DNA of 64,000 nt from Patiria miniata. Its lineage: Eukaryota > Echinodermata > Asteroidea > Valvatida > Asterinidae. The notes beneath the pieces were generated by a model, which saw nothing but the letters and a program-made list of their open reading frames with translations, was not told the origin of the DNA and did no database searches. The stretch covers positions 5,208,884 to 5,272,883 of the forward strand of contig NW_024037067.1 of the NCBI RefSeq assembly GCF_015706575.1, written 5' to 3'. Made by a program: the position numbers and the translations under genes. This document shows positions 1 to 11,944 of this stretch, one piece after another; the stretch's first letter is position 1; every line of letters begins with the position of its first letter.

Positions 1-105
1 GTTGTCTGTGCCCTCGCATGTGGCTGGTGATGACGGCGGCACAGAGGATACAGCCAGCTACGCCGAAGAGAACCCCGATGACCAGACCGACGACTGTATT
101 CGCAG
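1..105 (-). CDS. TMEM130: TMEM130-like coding exon 7 (transmembrane helix, partial)
   Basis: Follows acceptor CATTGTAG and completes a Ser codon. It encodes a hydrophobic helix (VVGLVIGVLFGVAGCILCAA) followed by a basic flank. It runs off the start of the window, so the cytoplasmic tail and 3' UTR are not seen. Confidence 0.8.
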
Positions 106-3100
106 CTACAATGGAATCAGAGACAGAGAGCTAATGCTCATTTCAGTTTCACAGATCAGCCAAAGTTGCATGTACTCAAGTCCTAACAATAAGGCACATC
201 CCTCCTATGCAAACATACATTCTGCGCCAAGTTGAAAATCAATCAAATCACTGTTTTCAACGCTTAAGAATTCCCAGCCCACATAAAGCAGGATTGACTG
301 CCTTGGACTGATTAAGTAACTTGATACAGCTATGCTTTGACTCCAGGGGTGCGTTTTGGTAGTCATAACCAAGAATTGGTTCTGTTGTTTCTCTTTGGCT
401 AATGGTTTTTGGGGGTTTGAGTATTGCATTACCGTGAGTAATTCTCGTCCATTTAAAATTCCCGCAAAAATTCACTGACAAGAAACAACCGAACCAATTC
501 TTGGTTATGACTGCCAAAACGCACCCCAGGTGAGTGATAAAACAGCTGTGACCACAGCTTGCCTGCTTTAATTTGACCCAGTTTGCTAGTCACAGCGCTT
601 GCTTGAAATATGATCTGACTGCTGGTGACTAGCCTTTGTTAAAAGTATAGCAGGGGAAGTGGAAGCGAATTTTGACGGACCGTGACTGCTTAAAGAGCAG
701 GAGAGTTAATACAGGACCATTTGTTTTTCATGCATTTTGTTCGTTTCCACTTATAACACCACTCAATAACCAGTCAACGTTTCAGCTCTGTGGATATTTC
801 TCTTGTCGGGAAGCAATTTTTAAAAAAGAAGTATTTCAAACAGTTGACCACACATACTGAAATGTGTATCCTTGTGGAGACATTTCTTTGTTCTTGTGTA
901 CTAAAGTTTTCGAGTTTGAAAGTACAGTTTCAAAATGCTCTTATTTTAACCAGAATAAATTTGGCTGAAATTCAGACTTTTCTAAAACTCTTCCATTTGC
1001 GACAGATCAACCCACCTTGGAAATTCCTAGTTTTTGAGTGAAATCCACATATCTATTTCGTGAAAACCTTGTGGAGACATATTCATCTATAGAAATTGCG
1101 CTGTGGAGACATAAACAATCTGTTGTTCACTATTGTGTGCATGTCTCCAGAGGGCACGGTGTATCAGATCTGGAAAACATGCCAAGTACAAAGTATACTT
1201 ACAGTCCTCTACATGTACATTCTTGTTGGAGTTTGCATTGCTGACGGTGTTCTGAGCACGTACCCCGATGCTGTAGCCTCCACTAGTGTTGAACCACTGA
1301 TGGATTTCAAACCACGTCCTATTTGTCAGCACTTGTTGATTGCACTTTATCGTGTCTGAATAGCCTGTCAGCAACGTGTGGGTCGTAATAGGGATGACGT
1401 ACCAGCAGACTTCAACGGGCAGACTGTGGGAGGCATACAGATCAAGATTAAATAGATAATTTAAGTTTGCAAATCGACAAGGATCTTAAGATTATGAGCT
1501 GCATACAATAGCGCTTTTCAAATCGACTACGTTCAAGTTCATTTTACGCCCCTTTCTCCATCTGCAACAGACCTTGTTTAAGCAATATGCTTGTACATGT
1601 ATATAGAAATGCATTACAGACAATCGGTACTATAGTCACAGGCCGACTTGAGCGATTTGACGAGATGTACGATGTCCACTTGGCCTGAATTTACTGTATA
1701 TACCTTGCAAGACAGGATATGTTGTAACTCTCTTTTACGCCAGCTGGAAAATTGCCTTTTCCTTTGATCGTCAGATTCCTTACCGCATCTATAATATAAA
1801 AAATTATTAATAAAGCACAAGGAAATGAAAAAAAAATCACCATTTGGTCGTAACCAACAATTTGAGGAGACTTTTCTCAAGTTTGGGATAAGTTTTCTAC
1901 AAAGTTGGTTTTCAAAGAAATAGCACAGATTTAAGTAAACAAGATACATATCTCTTAATATTTTACATGTATGTCAGTAACTTGTATTTTAAGATTAACT
2001 ACTGATTCCATGGTTTTCCCCAGAATTCTTCTTGGGTTTTCCTCCCACGTCTAAAACTTTCTTCTCATTGTCTCCTCTCTACAGGTTTCTTCAGGCTTGC
2101 GAGCTGCAGTGCCTGGGTCGCTGTTGGGGAATCCTTGGTTTCATTACCAGAAATAAATTTATAACAATAATATAATGATTAAAAAACTTGTCAACACAAA
2201 TGTTGGCACTAATGCTATCAGCACGCCTTACCCATTGTGTGTAGGTTCTTTTTGATGTTTCCAGTCTTAGGCTGCCTTTGCTTTTCACCCTCAGCGTCAT
2301 TTGGAAAGATGGCCGTCATGTTCACGGTTATCCCATAATGCCCTGGTTTCTTGTACATATGGGAAACTGCGGGCTGTGCACAAAGGGAAAAAAAATCGCA
2401 CGATGTTGAGAAATGAGAAAAGGGCAATTTCTTAAACCCTTGAGGGAACTCAGGTTAAATTTACGTCTTGCTTTCAAAAATAATTAGATGTTTTCTATAT
2501 ATTTCAGAAACAGTTTCGAATGTTGCAATTTGGTTTGATGTTATCAGCGTATACAAATTATTTCAGACCCGAAGCCAAACCAGAGATAAAACAAAGTTCC
2601 ACTTCTTATTAAATGTAGATCTGTGGTAGAAACTTCTAGCAGAAACTGTCTATTGGGTACCATGCAGCATATTATAAGTCTTTTGATCGTCATAATGAAC
2701 TGGTGCCTTGTATTGTTTCTTCCAGTCTGTAATTTACAAGATGGTGTTCGAATATCAGTGACTCGAATCGACTCGAGCATAAATTGACTCGACTCGACTC
2801 CACACTGTGACTCAACTCAACTCAACCTTCTTCACCCAATGACTCGACTTGAGTCACTTTCTTGAAATGACCTGACTCAACTCCAGTCACAAAATTCATT
2901 GACTCATTTAAACTGTGGTGATTACTGATGTAGGCAAAAGTAGTTTTGCAAAACTTGAAGGATAGGAACAGACGACTCGGAGTTTTAACTGGCTATTGCG
3001 ATAGCTAATTCCACACAGCAATGTGACAATTTTCACAAATGGTCTAACATATTACCTGATTAATTGTGGTATCTGCAACTCCATCTCCAAACCTCCAGTG

Positions 3101-6100
3101 ATACAGCAAGGTGGCACCTTTGAAGAAGTTGCTGGGGTCGTGAATGTCGACCACCATGTCCACAGACTTGTTGGTTGCAACGACGTTGCAGGTTTCGGCG
3201 CCATAGGAGGAATTGCAGGATATTCCTTGCTTGACGCTTAGATTGGCGTTTATGTGCTCTGTACATGTAAAACAAAATTATACAAACAGGTTATCCACAC
3301 GCAATACATGATGTATGGCCTACACAATAGCACTGCTCACACAAATGTACAAGTAATTACCGGTACAGGAAGGTCTATACATAGAGCAAAGACCTATGCT
3401 CTATGGTCTACATGACTGCCATGGATGTGGACAAAATAGTTTTTAACCATTTTTCTGTAAATGGCCGCTATTTCTTACTTTGAGCTCTATTTTCAACGCC
3501 GATTTCACCATGTACAACCAAGATCTTGTAGTTTAAGAAAATCTAAAAACAATTTCAACATGTCACTTCAAGTTTCAGAAATATGCCGCTGAAAAAGTGT
3601 AAAAAAAAAAAATTGGACCACCCTGTACATCACATGAATTTTTGGCTGGTAAAGTCTCTCTTTTTTTGCAAATAGTTTCCGGTTTGAGCAAACTGCTTAA
3701 TTAGCAACTGAAACTTAGTGAAATGAAACTGAGCACTCCTGGTCCAAAAATCTTCTGTTTACAGATAATTTCTGTTCGTGTCATGATGGAGACATTTACC
3801 GGTAGATGCAAGACCAAAGAATAATTTCTGAGCTGACATTCAATGAAAACAGACTCAACAAAAGAGACCTCCACACCTTTAACATTTAAAGCAGTTTACA
3901 TACATGTGCATTCATACATTGTTCAGATTCGCCTATTTTTTAACACAACTAAATGTCATGCTCATGATCCAACCTTATCAGTTTATCCTTAAATGCGTAC
4001 AAAATTTTGTCAGGTAGCCCAGGTAATTCTGTAACTAGAGGTACCGTAGCTCTACATACAAGCCATTGCAAACAAACATTTGCAAATTGAAAGTTTAAAC
4101 AGCATTTATAATCTCTGAGTGCAAACTAAATAAAGATAATGTAAAGATAACGGGCCTGTAACTTGCAAAACCATTCTTGGAAAAACACTCTGCATAAATA
4201 TTTATAACAAAAGTCTAAACTAACTTATAAATCTAGACTTCAATGTGAAACATTTATTTTATTTTTTTTCAATTTCCAAAAACCCTAGACACAAGGTTCA
4301 ACGTTAAAATAAAACTTTTTTCTCCAAATATATAAAGTTTGGGTTTGGTGGAGGTTTTACTGAGAGTTTTTTTCCCCTTTTTTTCTTGGGTATCATTACA
4401 CAATTTGTCCCATTTTATGTAGAAGTTCCACCTTGGTAAAAAATGTAAAAATCAATGGCGTTTTCAAATCACAAATTTGATGGCGTTTCAGTACATATAC
4501 GCACATGCTATAGGGAACACACATAAAAACCAGAATCTGTTACATCCTGTTGATTATTCTCATGTCTTGTTGCCGTACTTGAGTCAACTACGGAAATGCT
4601 GGTATTTCCGGCCACCAATCGAAACTTTTGTATCCGGATATCGCTGCTTTGAATCAAGACCACGATTGGGAAATGTATTGTTGTTTTGTGAAATCCCATA
4701 CTGAGGTAGTCTGTATTTCGACATTATCATCGGTATTGTTCAGTATGAAAAAAACCTTTGCACTATGACGGTGTAATTGAAATACAGTCCAAGGCAAGCC
4801 TACTTCCTTCCAGGCGTGACGTTATTAAAAGCTGACGAACTTCCTTTCAACTGGACGTACAATTACAACTAGGCCTACATACAAGATTCACAACAAATTG
4901 AAAGCTTGGTGTTCAAATGTTGAACAAAGGTCAATATGGCCAAATCAACTCACCACAAAACTTACCGAATTGATAAGAAATATAAATAGTGCCATATATT
5001 TGAAGAGATGACATCACCATTTTCCAAGCAATTACAATATGCTTCGTGCACAATAACAGACTTTTAAGAGTCGATGTGGCAGATATTTTGAATTGCATCC
5101 TTTTTATACCATTCGACTACATTTTCAGTCCTCCTGTTGCCTATAATTTTCCACAAGAATTTGTTCATGGGTAAAGGACCATGTTTTCATCCGAGACAAA
5201 ATTATTTGAAACAGCTAAAATTGGGGGTTTTGGGGCCCACTTTCAGTTCCTTGTTGCTGATTTTCTAAATTTTTCCTAAAACTTATGCATTCATGGTTAT
5301 GCAAATGTATCCACAAACTTGTTAACAGTTGGCAGTACGAAAGTACTTACACAGGGGGAGAAAAGTTTTTGACAAGTGCTTGTCACTTTTTCCTATACTA
5401 AGAAAAGTAATGTTACAAAATTTCATCCAACCAAAATAATTTTTTCCCCATTTACAAACACCAAAAACAGTAGGTTTTATTTGTGAAATACTGCACTGGA
5501 ACCAAATTTGTCTAAACCGGGTTTTGTTTTTATTAATTAATATTACTTAACATTTGATTTGTCGTCTTGCTCTTCTAGCATTATTTTATTCCTCTAGTTT
5601 ATATGTAATTTTAAGTTCTGTGTGTACATGTAAATATTTGTTTTGCTTTTTATATTTCTTAATTTAATTTAATCTAATTTATTTTATTTAAAATGCTATT
5701 TTTTTGTTAGCCTTTTAGTCAGGAGCTCCCCTCGTCAGAGACTTTGTCTCTTTTGGGCGATCCTTGCTCTTTTCGTTTGTTGTTGTTGTCCTTTAATTTT
5801 TTGTCTGGTTTTACTGTCTATCTCGACAAATAAAGTAAATGTAAACATAAATGTTAAAGAACTCATGAATGCACTTATCAGTGCTTTGTCAAATTGGATG
5901 AAATTATCATACCAGACTAACATGTAATGTAAGTGTTCCAGTTACCATGCAGTTGAAGGTTATTTACACTTCATATGTACAAGTACTTGACCTTGTAACG
6001 GTTAAATACATATGTTCACCTCCATGCACTCACAGTGGCTCCTGAAATATAATATTTAGTTCAAATTGTTTGCTTTCTCCATCACGTTTTGAGTGAGTGG

Positions 6101-8610
6101 AGCTCCAAAGTCACGTATTCGAGCTAACTCCAATATGGGGTTGTTTCATCGACAGGGTTAAAGTTTCAGAGGATGTGTGTGTTGTGACGTCAATGGCACC
6201 CCGCAACAGTCACGGGACAGATGAGATAGATATGGTTTCCAGAAAAAGCCACAAATCTAGGGCAAAGGATCATCTAATTTTAGAGACTGTGGTGCGATTG
6301 TTTTGTAAACAGTATGGGAACTTATTGTACACAATGCTTCCCCTTGAAAACTTGACACAGCGCTTCTTCACCTTTATTTGGGACGATAACATTTCGTGAT
6401 TTTTTCAGCTGAGCAGATAGGAAAACCCACAACTTGGTTCATCAAAATGCAGATCAAACTCTAAAACTTGTTCCATGAGAAGTACTAAACAGAAACGAAA
6501 AAAAAAAGCACTGATGTTTTTCAAAGCTGGACACAATTAATGCATCCTCCAAAATCAACAGACGTTTCTTTTTAGCCATTTAGCATCAATCCTCCAAGAT
6601 ACTCCCAAGAAAAAATATATAGGGTCCAACACGAATAAAACACCAGTTATCACTTCATGACTTACAATGAATAAGAATGAATTTTACCTATGCGTCTGAT
6701 GAATTCATAGAAACCAAGTATTAATTTAGTTAATATGTAAAAACTACTGTTACTGGTTTTTTTTTCTTTTCATAATCACTCCGTGGCAACACTGAGTATA
6801 CAGTGTTTATAAAATACATCGGTGAAGGCGAAAACCCAATATTAAATTTACATCACCCCGATGCAAATTCCATCGTATGAATACTTTCATTGTGGTACCC
6901 GCTGCTTTGTCTGATTCGCGAACCAGCCAGCCGACCCAGCAAGCTCAGTGGTCGAGTAGTAAGACGTCTGCGCTAGTAAGCAAGAGGTCGTGGGTTCGAG
7001 TCCCACCCGAGTGATTTCTTTTCTCACAATAACTCGGAGGCAACACTGAGTATAAAATACGTCAGTGGGGGGCAAAACCCACTATTGAACCTACTGTACT
7101 TGTCCAATTGCATTTAGAAATCAGCTATATTGTACAAACATCTGCATTTTTTCCTCCATATGGTGTGCACTGTGGTTGAAGCAGCATATTTGTAACTCAC
7201 CTGATATCTGGAAGGCAGTGGTGTTACTTGTTACCAAAGGTTTGATGATGAAAGTGTTCTTCCTAACGTCAACAGTAACTGTGTGAGAACCAATGTCTCC
7301 GGAACATGTGTACGTCTGGGTGAAATTGCACGAAGCGTTCTGTTTAATCTCGACCACTTTGTACTCGTCACAAATCCACTGCTTCCAGTAATAGGCATAC
7401 AAGTACGTGGGCTCGCCCTTTGCCGTCTTGTTGGAGGGCAACGTTTTGACAGTTTCGTTGACGAAGCTGAGCTTCGCGGTGAACGTCGTGGTTGCGCCCA
7501 GGATAGTTGGTCCGTCATTGGTTATCAAGACTTTGGATGTGAGTCCTGCATTTGAGACAAATCAATCCAATATTCGTAAAGAAAGTTTAAATAACCTGGC
7601 AGACATCACAAAATGGTTTGCTTGATTCAAAACTATTAAAAGGGCCCAACACCCAATAAAATGTTTAAAAAATCATGATAATATAAAAACAATGATGTGC
7701 ACCTACACATTAAAAGGAAAACGCTAAAAAATGGTTCCTAATTTTATCATTCTTAAATGTCAAATGAATTAAGATGATGTTGCATGTACTTCAACCAAGC
7801 ATTCTTAATGGTTTGTTTTTCAGAACCTTCAAGTAGGATTTTGGTTTTAGGGAGGAGAGGAAATATTTGGAAGTAACTTTTTGGACCACTTAGGAGAATA
7901 TGTGTTGATGAGAATTTTTGGATCAAATGTGCTTTCTTACAACATTAGGGTCATGCTTTTAAGCGTCAACAAGCTGTAAAAGCACTCTTAAGCGTTAAAA
8001 TGAAGTTCACAATATTCAGTGGGCTCCTACAATTATTTTATCTCAAAATGTGCAATTTTTAAGTGAAAAAGTACGACATCAACGGTGTCTCTTTCCAGCA
8101 AAACTGGGCGCCATCTTGTTTTTCTGGGACATGTTACAATCGCGCATGCGCAAATGAGAAAACAAAGATTGTGGCGCCCAGTCACCGTAATTTTGTCGCC
8201 ATAACATTTCCATTTTTTGTGGAATTGTGAACGTGAATTAATTTCCCCAATTCCTTATTGAATACGATGATAGCTTTTTTGAAGCTTTAACATACATTTT
8301 GAGCTTGTTGACGCTGATCGTGTTTGTTGAACGCTGCGTGTTTGGCGCTTTGTTGACGCTATTTAGTACGACCGCAACATAATGTGAGAAACAATCATTC
8401 GCTGATTTCATTTTTCACTGAAGGAAATGTGGAGGTTTTTTGGCACATTCTCCACCATTTATAACACGAAACAACTCCACTTTACAATGTTTCTCCGAGT
8501 ACTTTCAACTCACCGTTGGCAGTGGTATACTGGCAGGTAAACTGTACGCACACCACTACGAAGGCAAAGGTGGGGAAAATCTGCTTGTTCATCTTGCAGA
8601 CGGACATCAT
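1..8610 (-). CDS. TMEM130: TMEM130-like PKD-domain transmembrane protein (3' end outside window)
   Basis: Seven coding exons on the minus strand: 8610-8514, 7545-7201, 3258-3056, 2373-2232, 1788-1704, 1423-1203 and 105-1. All visible introns are GT-AG and the phases join exactly, giving about 399 residues before the window ends. Human TMEM130 is about 435 aa. Residues 1 to about 28 form a signal peptide. An N-glycosylation-rich extracellular part follows, then a PKD domain with HDPSNFFKGATLLYHW and FGDG at about 204-207. A second beta-rich module has a VCW motif, and one transmembrane helix lies at about 367-390 with a basic stop-transfer sequence. The order of blocks follows TMEM130 of the PMEL/GPNMB-related group. 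Function is poorly known; it is inferred to be a single-pass type I glycoprotein of the secretory pathway. An in-frame TAA upstream of the ATG pair (8610, 8607) supports the start. PMEL or GPNMB is less likely because the PKD region and exon order fit TMEM130 better. Confidence 0.85.
341..534. repeat. Short inverted-repeat element in TMEM130-like intron 6
   Basis: Arms of about 50 bp (343-392 and 481-531) are near-perfect reverse complements around an 88-bp loop. It is MITE-like. The ends read CAGGGGTGCG/CGCACCCCAG, but I could not find a clear target-site duplication. Confidence 0.6.
660..800. repeat. Interspersed repeat fragment (also near 30.4 and 60.0 kb)
   Basis: A block with TTTTCATGCATTTTGTTCG followed by a run of ATAACACCACTC recurs near 30460-30510 and 60035-60090. 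It is a dispersed repeat family of unknown type, and its limits are not resolved. Confidence 0.4.
1203..1423 (-). CDS. TMEM130: TMEM130-like coding exon 6
   Basis: 221 bp between acceptor CCCACAG and donor GTAAGT. It encodes LPVEVCWYV, matching the PPLTVCW region of TMEM130, then a second beta module ending GYSIGVRAQNTVSNAN. Confidence 0.82.
1704..1788 (-). CDS. TMEM130: TMEM130-like coding exon 5
   Basis: A small exon (85 bp) between acceptor TATTATAG and donor GTATAT. It reads AVRNLTIKGKGNFPAG and corresponds to the short TMEM130 segment between the PKD domain and the VCW block. It is recognisable only because it bridges the phases of exons 4 and 6 exactly. Confidence 0.72.
2232..2373 (-). 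CDS. TMEM130: TMEM130-like coding exon 4 (PKD domain, second half)
   Basis: 142 bp between acceptor GCACAG and donor GTAAGG. It encodes VSHMYKKPGHYGITVNMTA, the late beta strands of the PKD fold, then a charged linker. Confidence 0.82.
2750..2905. repeat. GACTCGA-type low-complexity array
   Basis: Irregular tandem GACTC/GACTCGA/GACTCAA words inside TMEM130-like intron 3. It resembles the AAGTC arrays of the element at 21321-22116 but is shorter, with no clear ends. Confidence 0.5.
3056..3258 (-). CDS. TMEM130: TMEM130-like coding exon 3 (PKD domain, first half)
   Basis: 203 bp between acceptor TGTACAG and donor GTAATA. It carries HDPSNFFKG followed by YHWRFGDG, the PKD signature in the arrangement seen in TMEM130 (HDPSNF...YSWDFGDG). 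It ends on a codon boundary. Confidence 0.88.
3259..7200. other. TMEM130-like intron 2
   Basis: A 3.9-kb AT-rich intron. Apart from SINE-like repeats at 6764-7095, I see no exon-like ORF, RNA gene or clear transposon end in it. Confidence 0.6.
6764..7095 (+). repeat. tRNA-derived SINE-like repeat with duplicated tail
   Basis: A tRNA-like head at about 6945-7003 has an A-box-like GCTCAGTGGTCGA and a B-box GGTTCGAGTCC. It is followed by a tail (GGCAACACTGAGTAT, ATAAAATAC, CAAAACCCA). A second copy of the tail lies upstream at about 6780-6846, so two units abut here. It lacks a full cloverleaf and is not a functional tRNA gene. Confidence 0.6.
7201..7545 (-). CDS. TMEM130: TMEM130-like coding exon 2
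   Basis: 345 bp between acceptor TGCAG and donor GTGAGT. It encodes the N-terminal beta-rich extracellular domain (LITNDGPTILGATTTFTAKL) with several N-x-S/T glycosylation sites and paired cysteines. It aligns with the first extracellular block of TMEM130. ORFs in other frames here are shadows of this exon. Confidence 0.85.
8106..8152. promoter_or_regulatory. YY1-like and NRF-1-like motifs in TMEM130-like intron 1
   Basis: GCGCCATCTTG (reverse complement contains CAAGATGGCGC) is followed about 30 bp later by CGCGCATGCGCA, a strong match to the palindromic NRF-1 site. It lies about 370 bp downstream of exon 1 on the transcribed strand, so it could mark an alternative promoter or an internal enhancer. 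Motif evidence only. Confidence 0.35.
8514..8610 (-). CDS. TMEM130: TMEM130-like coding exon 1 (signal peptide)
   Basis: Starts with two consecutive ATG codons and encodes a hydrophobic signal peptide (FPTFAFVVVCVQF). It ends at donor GTGAGT and leaves one base (G) that completes a Gly codon with exon 2. The 5' UTR extends upstream in the higher coordinates; its limit is not visible. Confidence 0.8.
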
Positions 8611-9090
8611 CTTTCCGACAGTTGTCTTGGCCCGGTCAGCAGTTTGTTCTTACAAGAAACCCACTAGCTATCTGAAGAAGCAAGAAAACATTATCGTCGA
8701 TTTCTCAGATGTGCAACTGTGTAGTACAAGAATGAGCATGAGTCAGGGAAAAAAACTCGACATTACATAACAAAACTATTTGGCTTGGAGATAGAGAACC
8801 AAAGGAGGTTTATTCCTCCAAGGCTTACCAAAATCAATCTCAGAATCACAATAGTCCAGACCAGACCAAAAGGAAGGCCGCATTATTTTCACAACAAAGG
8901 CATATGCTCCTACTGTGTCTATGGCTTATCCAAACAAAGGGGGGGAGGCCATGGGCACACTTGAATGGTCTTCCCTGCTCCTGTAGACAGTGGTTATGTA
9001 ACAAGGCCTCACTATACAAAGGCCACAAGCAGTTAGTTCCAGTGGTTACATAACAGTGACCTCTTGTGTTGCAAATTGCAATACCAGACA

Positions 9091-9410
9091 ATTTGAACAG
9101 CATAACAACAGCAGCTGGCTCCCTCCAGGCACCTTGTTAATAGGCAGAGTAAAAAAAAAAATCTTGTCTGGGCTTTTTGAGAAGAAGAAAAAATAAAGAC
9201 AGATTTTCCAAAGTGGCGGATTGATTCTTCCATTTTCTGATACAGTGTTGAAATTTGAACAGCAGCTCAAGTACAGCTGGCTCCCTCCAGGCACCTTGTT
9301 TATAGGCAGAGTAAAAAAAAATCTTGTCTGGGCTTTTTGCGAAGAAGAAAAAATATAGACAAATTTTCCAAAGTGGTGGATTGATTCTTCCATTTTCTGA
9401 TACAAAATTG
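9091..9410. repeat. Tandem duplication, two units of about 160 bp
   Basis: Unit 1 (about 9091-9252) and unit 2 (about 9253-9410) share CTGGCTCCCTCCAGGCACC, the A-run, CTTGTCTGGGC and GATTCTTCCATTTTC. A direct duplication of unknown origin, between genes. Confidence 0.75.
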
Positions 9411-9585
9411 TGTCCAAAGGATGGTCATTCTTTCTACATGCATCGCGCAACTCATACAATTTAGTTGCAAAATATAGCCTCATGCATATACATAAATAGA
9501 TTTTTGAAAATTGACCCGGGTGTGAAAAAAGAAAGTGGGAGGGACCGAGAAACTGGGTTTTTTGGGTTTTTTTTACTTGGCATTA

Positions 9586-9901
9586 GGCCAAAAAGAAAAA
9601 TGTTTGGTCTCTGGTCAGACCAAAGTTCCGGAATTGATGCGGTGATGCGGGTTTTTTTTTTTTTTTTGCCTTTTGTTGTGTCCTCATATATATTGGGGAC
9701 CTCCATAATTTGCCTTGGTGCCCTCCATCATTTGCCTTGGTGCAAATTCCCCAATCCTTGATACAAAATTTGAGGAGGTGCGGCAATAGAGGGCGCTGCT
9801 GTAGCTACCGCAGACAATTTGAAGAAAAAAAAACGGTTGACGCGCATGATTAAAATCGACGCGTGCGCTGACCAGAGACCGACTTATATTTTTTTTTGGC
9901 C
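9586..9901 (+). mobile_element. Harbinger-type MITE, GGCC family, copy 1
   Basis: The 316-bp element begins GGCCAAAAAG and ends TTTTTGGCC. Inverted ends include GGTCTCTGGTCA/TGACCAGAGACC, and it is flanked by TTA on both sides (9583-9585, 9902-9904). GGCC ends with a 3-bp TWA duplication are the pattern of PIF/Harbinger MITEs. It is non-autonomous with no ORF. The same sequence occurs inverted at 32300-32660. Confidence 0.75.
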
Positions 9902-9923
9902 TTATATAGCATTGAAATGTTAA

Positions 9924-10430
9924 AGGTAATACAAAAAAATATATGCTTTTCCTGTAATTTTCAGATTTAAATGGATTTGGCGTTAGTATAATCTTTAAAG
10001 CAAACATTATTACTTACACCATGCTTACACTGACCTTTTTAAATGTTGTGTTCATGGGCGCTGGGAAAAACACAAGAAACAAAAATTATGTTCTAATGTA
10101 CTCTACTTTGTAGTCTGGTTCCCTGACCCTACTTCAGACAAAACAGGGGAATTTATAAATGTCGGGCAATTGTCGGGTCAGAGAACCAGTCTGCTGGCTT
10201 GCACCCGTTCACAGAGATCGACGTGTAACCGATTGCAAACCGTTTTGTGGACTAACTATTAATTTGATGAATTCGGGGGCAGTATTTGAAAAAAAAGTCT
10301 TTTTTTTTCTTCAAATGATGGAAATTGATACAATTCCACTTTTCTTGAAAATGCCAGCACACCAGGTGCCAAGATTTCACATGATGCTCGTTAGCCATCT
10401 ACTTCTAGCATTTTGATTTTTCGAGGGGTC
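9924..10430 (-). mobile_element. TTAA-flanked palindromic-core element, divergent copy
   Basis: Begins at TTAAAGG (9920) and follows the family in order: AGTCTGGTTCCCTGACC, GCACCCGTTCA, then a TTTTTCGA block near 10420. The central palindrome has decayed to a poly-T run, and the far end is not resolved. It is older than the copies at 10571, 11299 and 37175. Confidence 0.55.
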
Positions 10431-10570
10431 AGAATGGATCAACCAGGGCAACTTTCTTGGTGGATTTGTGTTTCAGAAATTGGAATTCCAGACAAAGGTA
10501 TTTCGTCTATCAAAGCCATAGGCCTATAGCGTATTGACCCCCTGTAAAATCACAATGCTAGAAAACTTAA

Positions 10571-11093
10571 AGGGAATATACATCATTGGCTTTTGCTGTA
10601 ATTTTCAGAAATGAAATATTTGAGGGGTTAGTATAATAGATCAAATATTGTTACACTCACATGTTTGAAGTTTTGTGTTCGAAAATGCTGGAAAAACCAA
10701 GAAAAACAAAACTGTTCAAGTAGTCTGGTTCCCTGACTCCACTAAATATAAAATGGATCAATTTACAGATGCCAGAAAATTGTAAGGTAAGGGTACCAGT
10801 CTAGCTGGCCTGCACCCGTTCATGAACATGTAACCAATAGCAAACACAATTTGGACTGAATTAATGGTAAATTTGGAGCAGTAGTTGAAAAATAGTTAGG
10901 TTTTTCCAACGGTGGTCGGCCGACCACCGCTGGAAGTTTTTACAAAAATACCATTTTCTTGAAAATGACTTCACACCAGGTGCCATAATTTTACAGGATG
11001 CTTTAGACTGTCCTTTACCAACATCCTATTAAGGTATTTCGCAAAAACTTGGTAGTTTTATTTTTCGATGTTTGCAAATGTTGTATATTCCCT
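10571..11093 (-). mobile_element. TTAA-flanked MITE with palindromic core, copy A
   Basis: A 523-bp element with TTAA on both sides (10567-10570, 11094-11097) and terminal repeats AGGGAATATACA/TGTATATTCCCT. The centre (10906-10933) is a near-perfect palindrome around GGTCGGCCGACC. TTAA duplication suggests the piggyBac group, non-autonomous. It is inverted relative to copy B. Confidence 0.8.
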
Positions 11094-11298
11094 TTAAGGC
11101 TAACGAAAGGTGCCTTCTAATTCTAGAAGTACTTTTTATTCACTTACACCATGGAGGTAGCAGCATATGGAGGAAGGAACAGAGTCAAGTGAAGTATTTT
11201 CATAAGTTAGTGCACAGTGAACACGTAGATTACAAATACAAGATGTGTGCTTTCAGTCTCATTGGGCATATGTTGGGGGCATTACTGACTTAAGTTAA

Positions 11299-11838
11299 AG
11301 GGAATATACAACATTTGCAAACATCGAAAAATAACACTACCAATTTTTACAAAATACCTTACTAGGATGTTGGTAAATGACAGTCTAAAGCATCCTGTAA
11401 AATTATGGCACCTGGTGTGAAGTCATTTTCAAGAAAATGGTATTTTTGTATACATTTCCAACGGTGGTCGGCCGACCACCGTTGGAAAAACCTAACTATT
11501 TTTCAACTAGTGCTCCAACTTTACACTTTTTTCAGTCCAAATTTTGTTTGCTACATGTTCATGAACGGGTGCAGGCCAGCTAGACTGGTTCCCTTACCTT
11601 ACAATTTTCCGGCATCTATGAATTGATCCATTTTATCTTTAGTTGAGTCAAGCCTCAACATGACAGCGCTCAAGGAACCAGACTACTTGAACATTTTTGT
11701 TTTTCTTGGTTTTTCCAGCATTTTCGAACACAAAACTTCAAACATGTTGTCAGTGTAACAATATTTGATCTATTATACTAACCTCTCAAATATTTCATTT
11801 CTGAAAATTACAGCAAAAGCCAATGATGTACATTCCTT
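11299..11838 (+). mobile_element. TTAA-flanked MITE with palindromic core, copy B
   Basis: A 540-bp copy in the opposite orientation to copy A, about 205 bp away. The left flank is TTAA (11295-11298) and the right flank is mutated to TTAC. The core palindrome at 11455-11488 is perfect over 34 bp. It ends in the same mutated A/T-rich repeat as copy C. Confidence 0.8.
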
Positions 11839-11944
11839 TTACGAGAAATCTACTGAAGTTGGTCATATTGGAATGATAAAAAACACTCTCAAGAGAGGAC
11901 GCTACACTACACATGTCAAGTGTTCAAGTTAGAATGGTTAGGCC

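Noticed and set aside
6945..7015. tRNA gene candidate (B-box GGTTCGAGTCC)
   Set aside because: Paired stems do not complete a cloverleaf and a SINE-type tail follows, so it is annotated as a tRNA-derived repeat.
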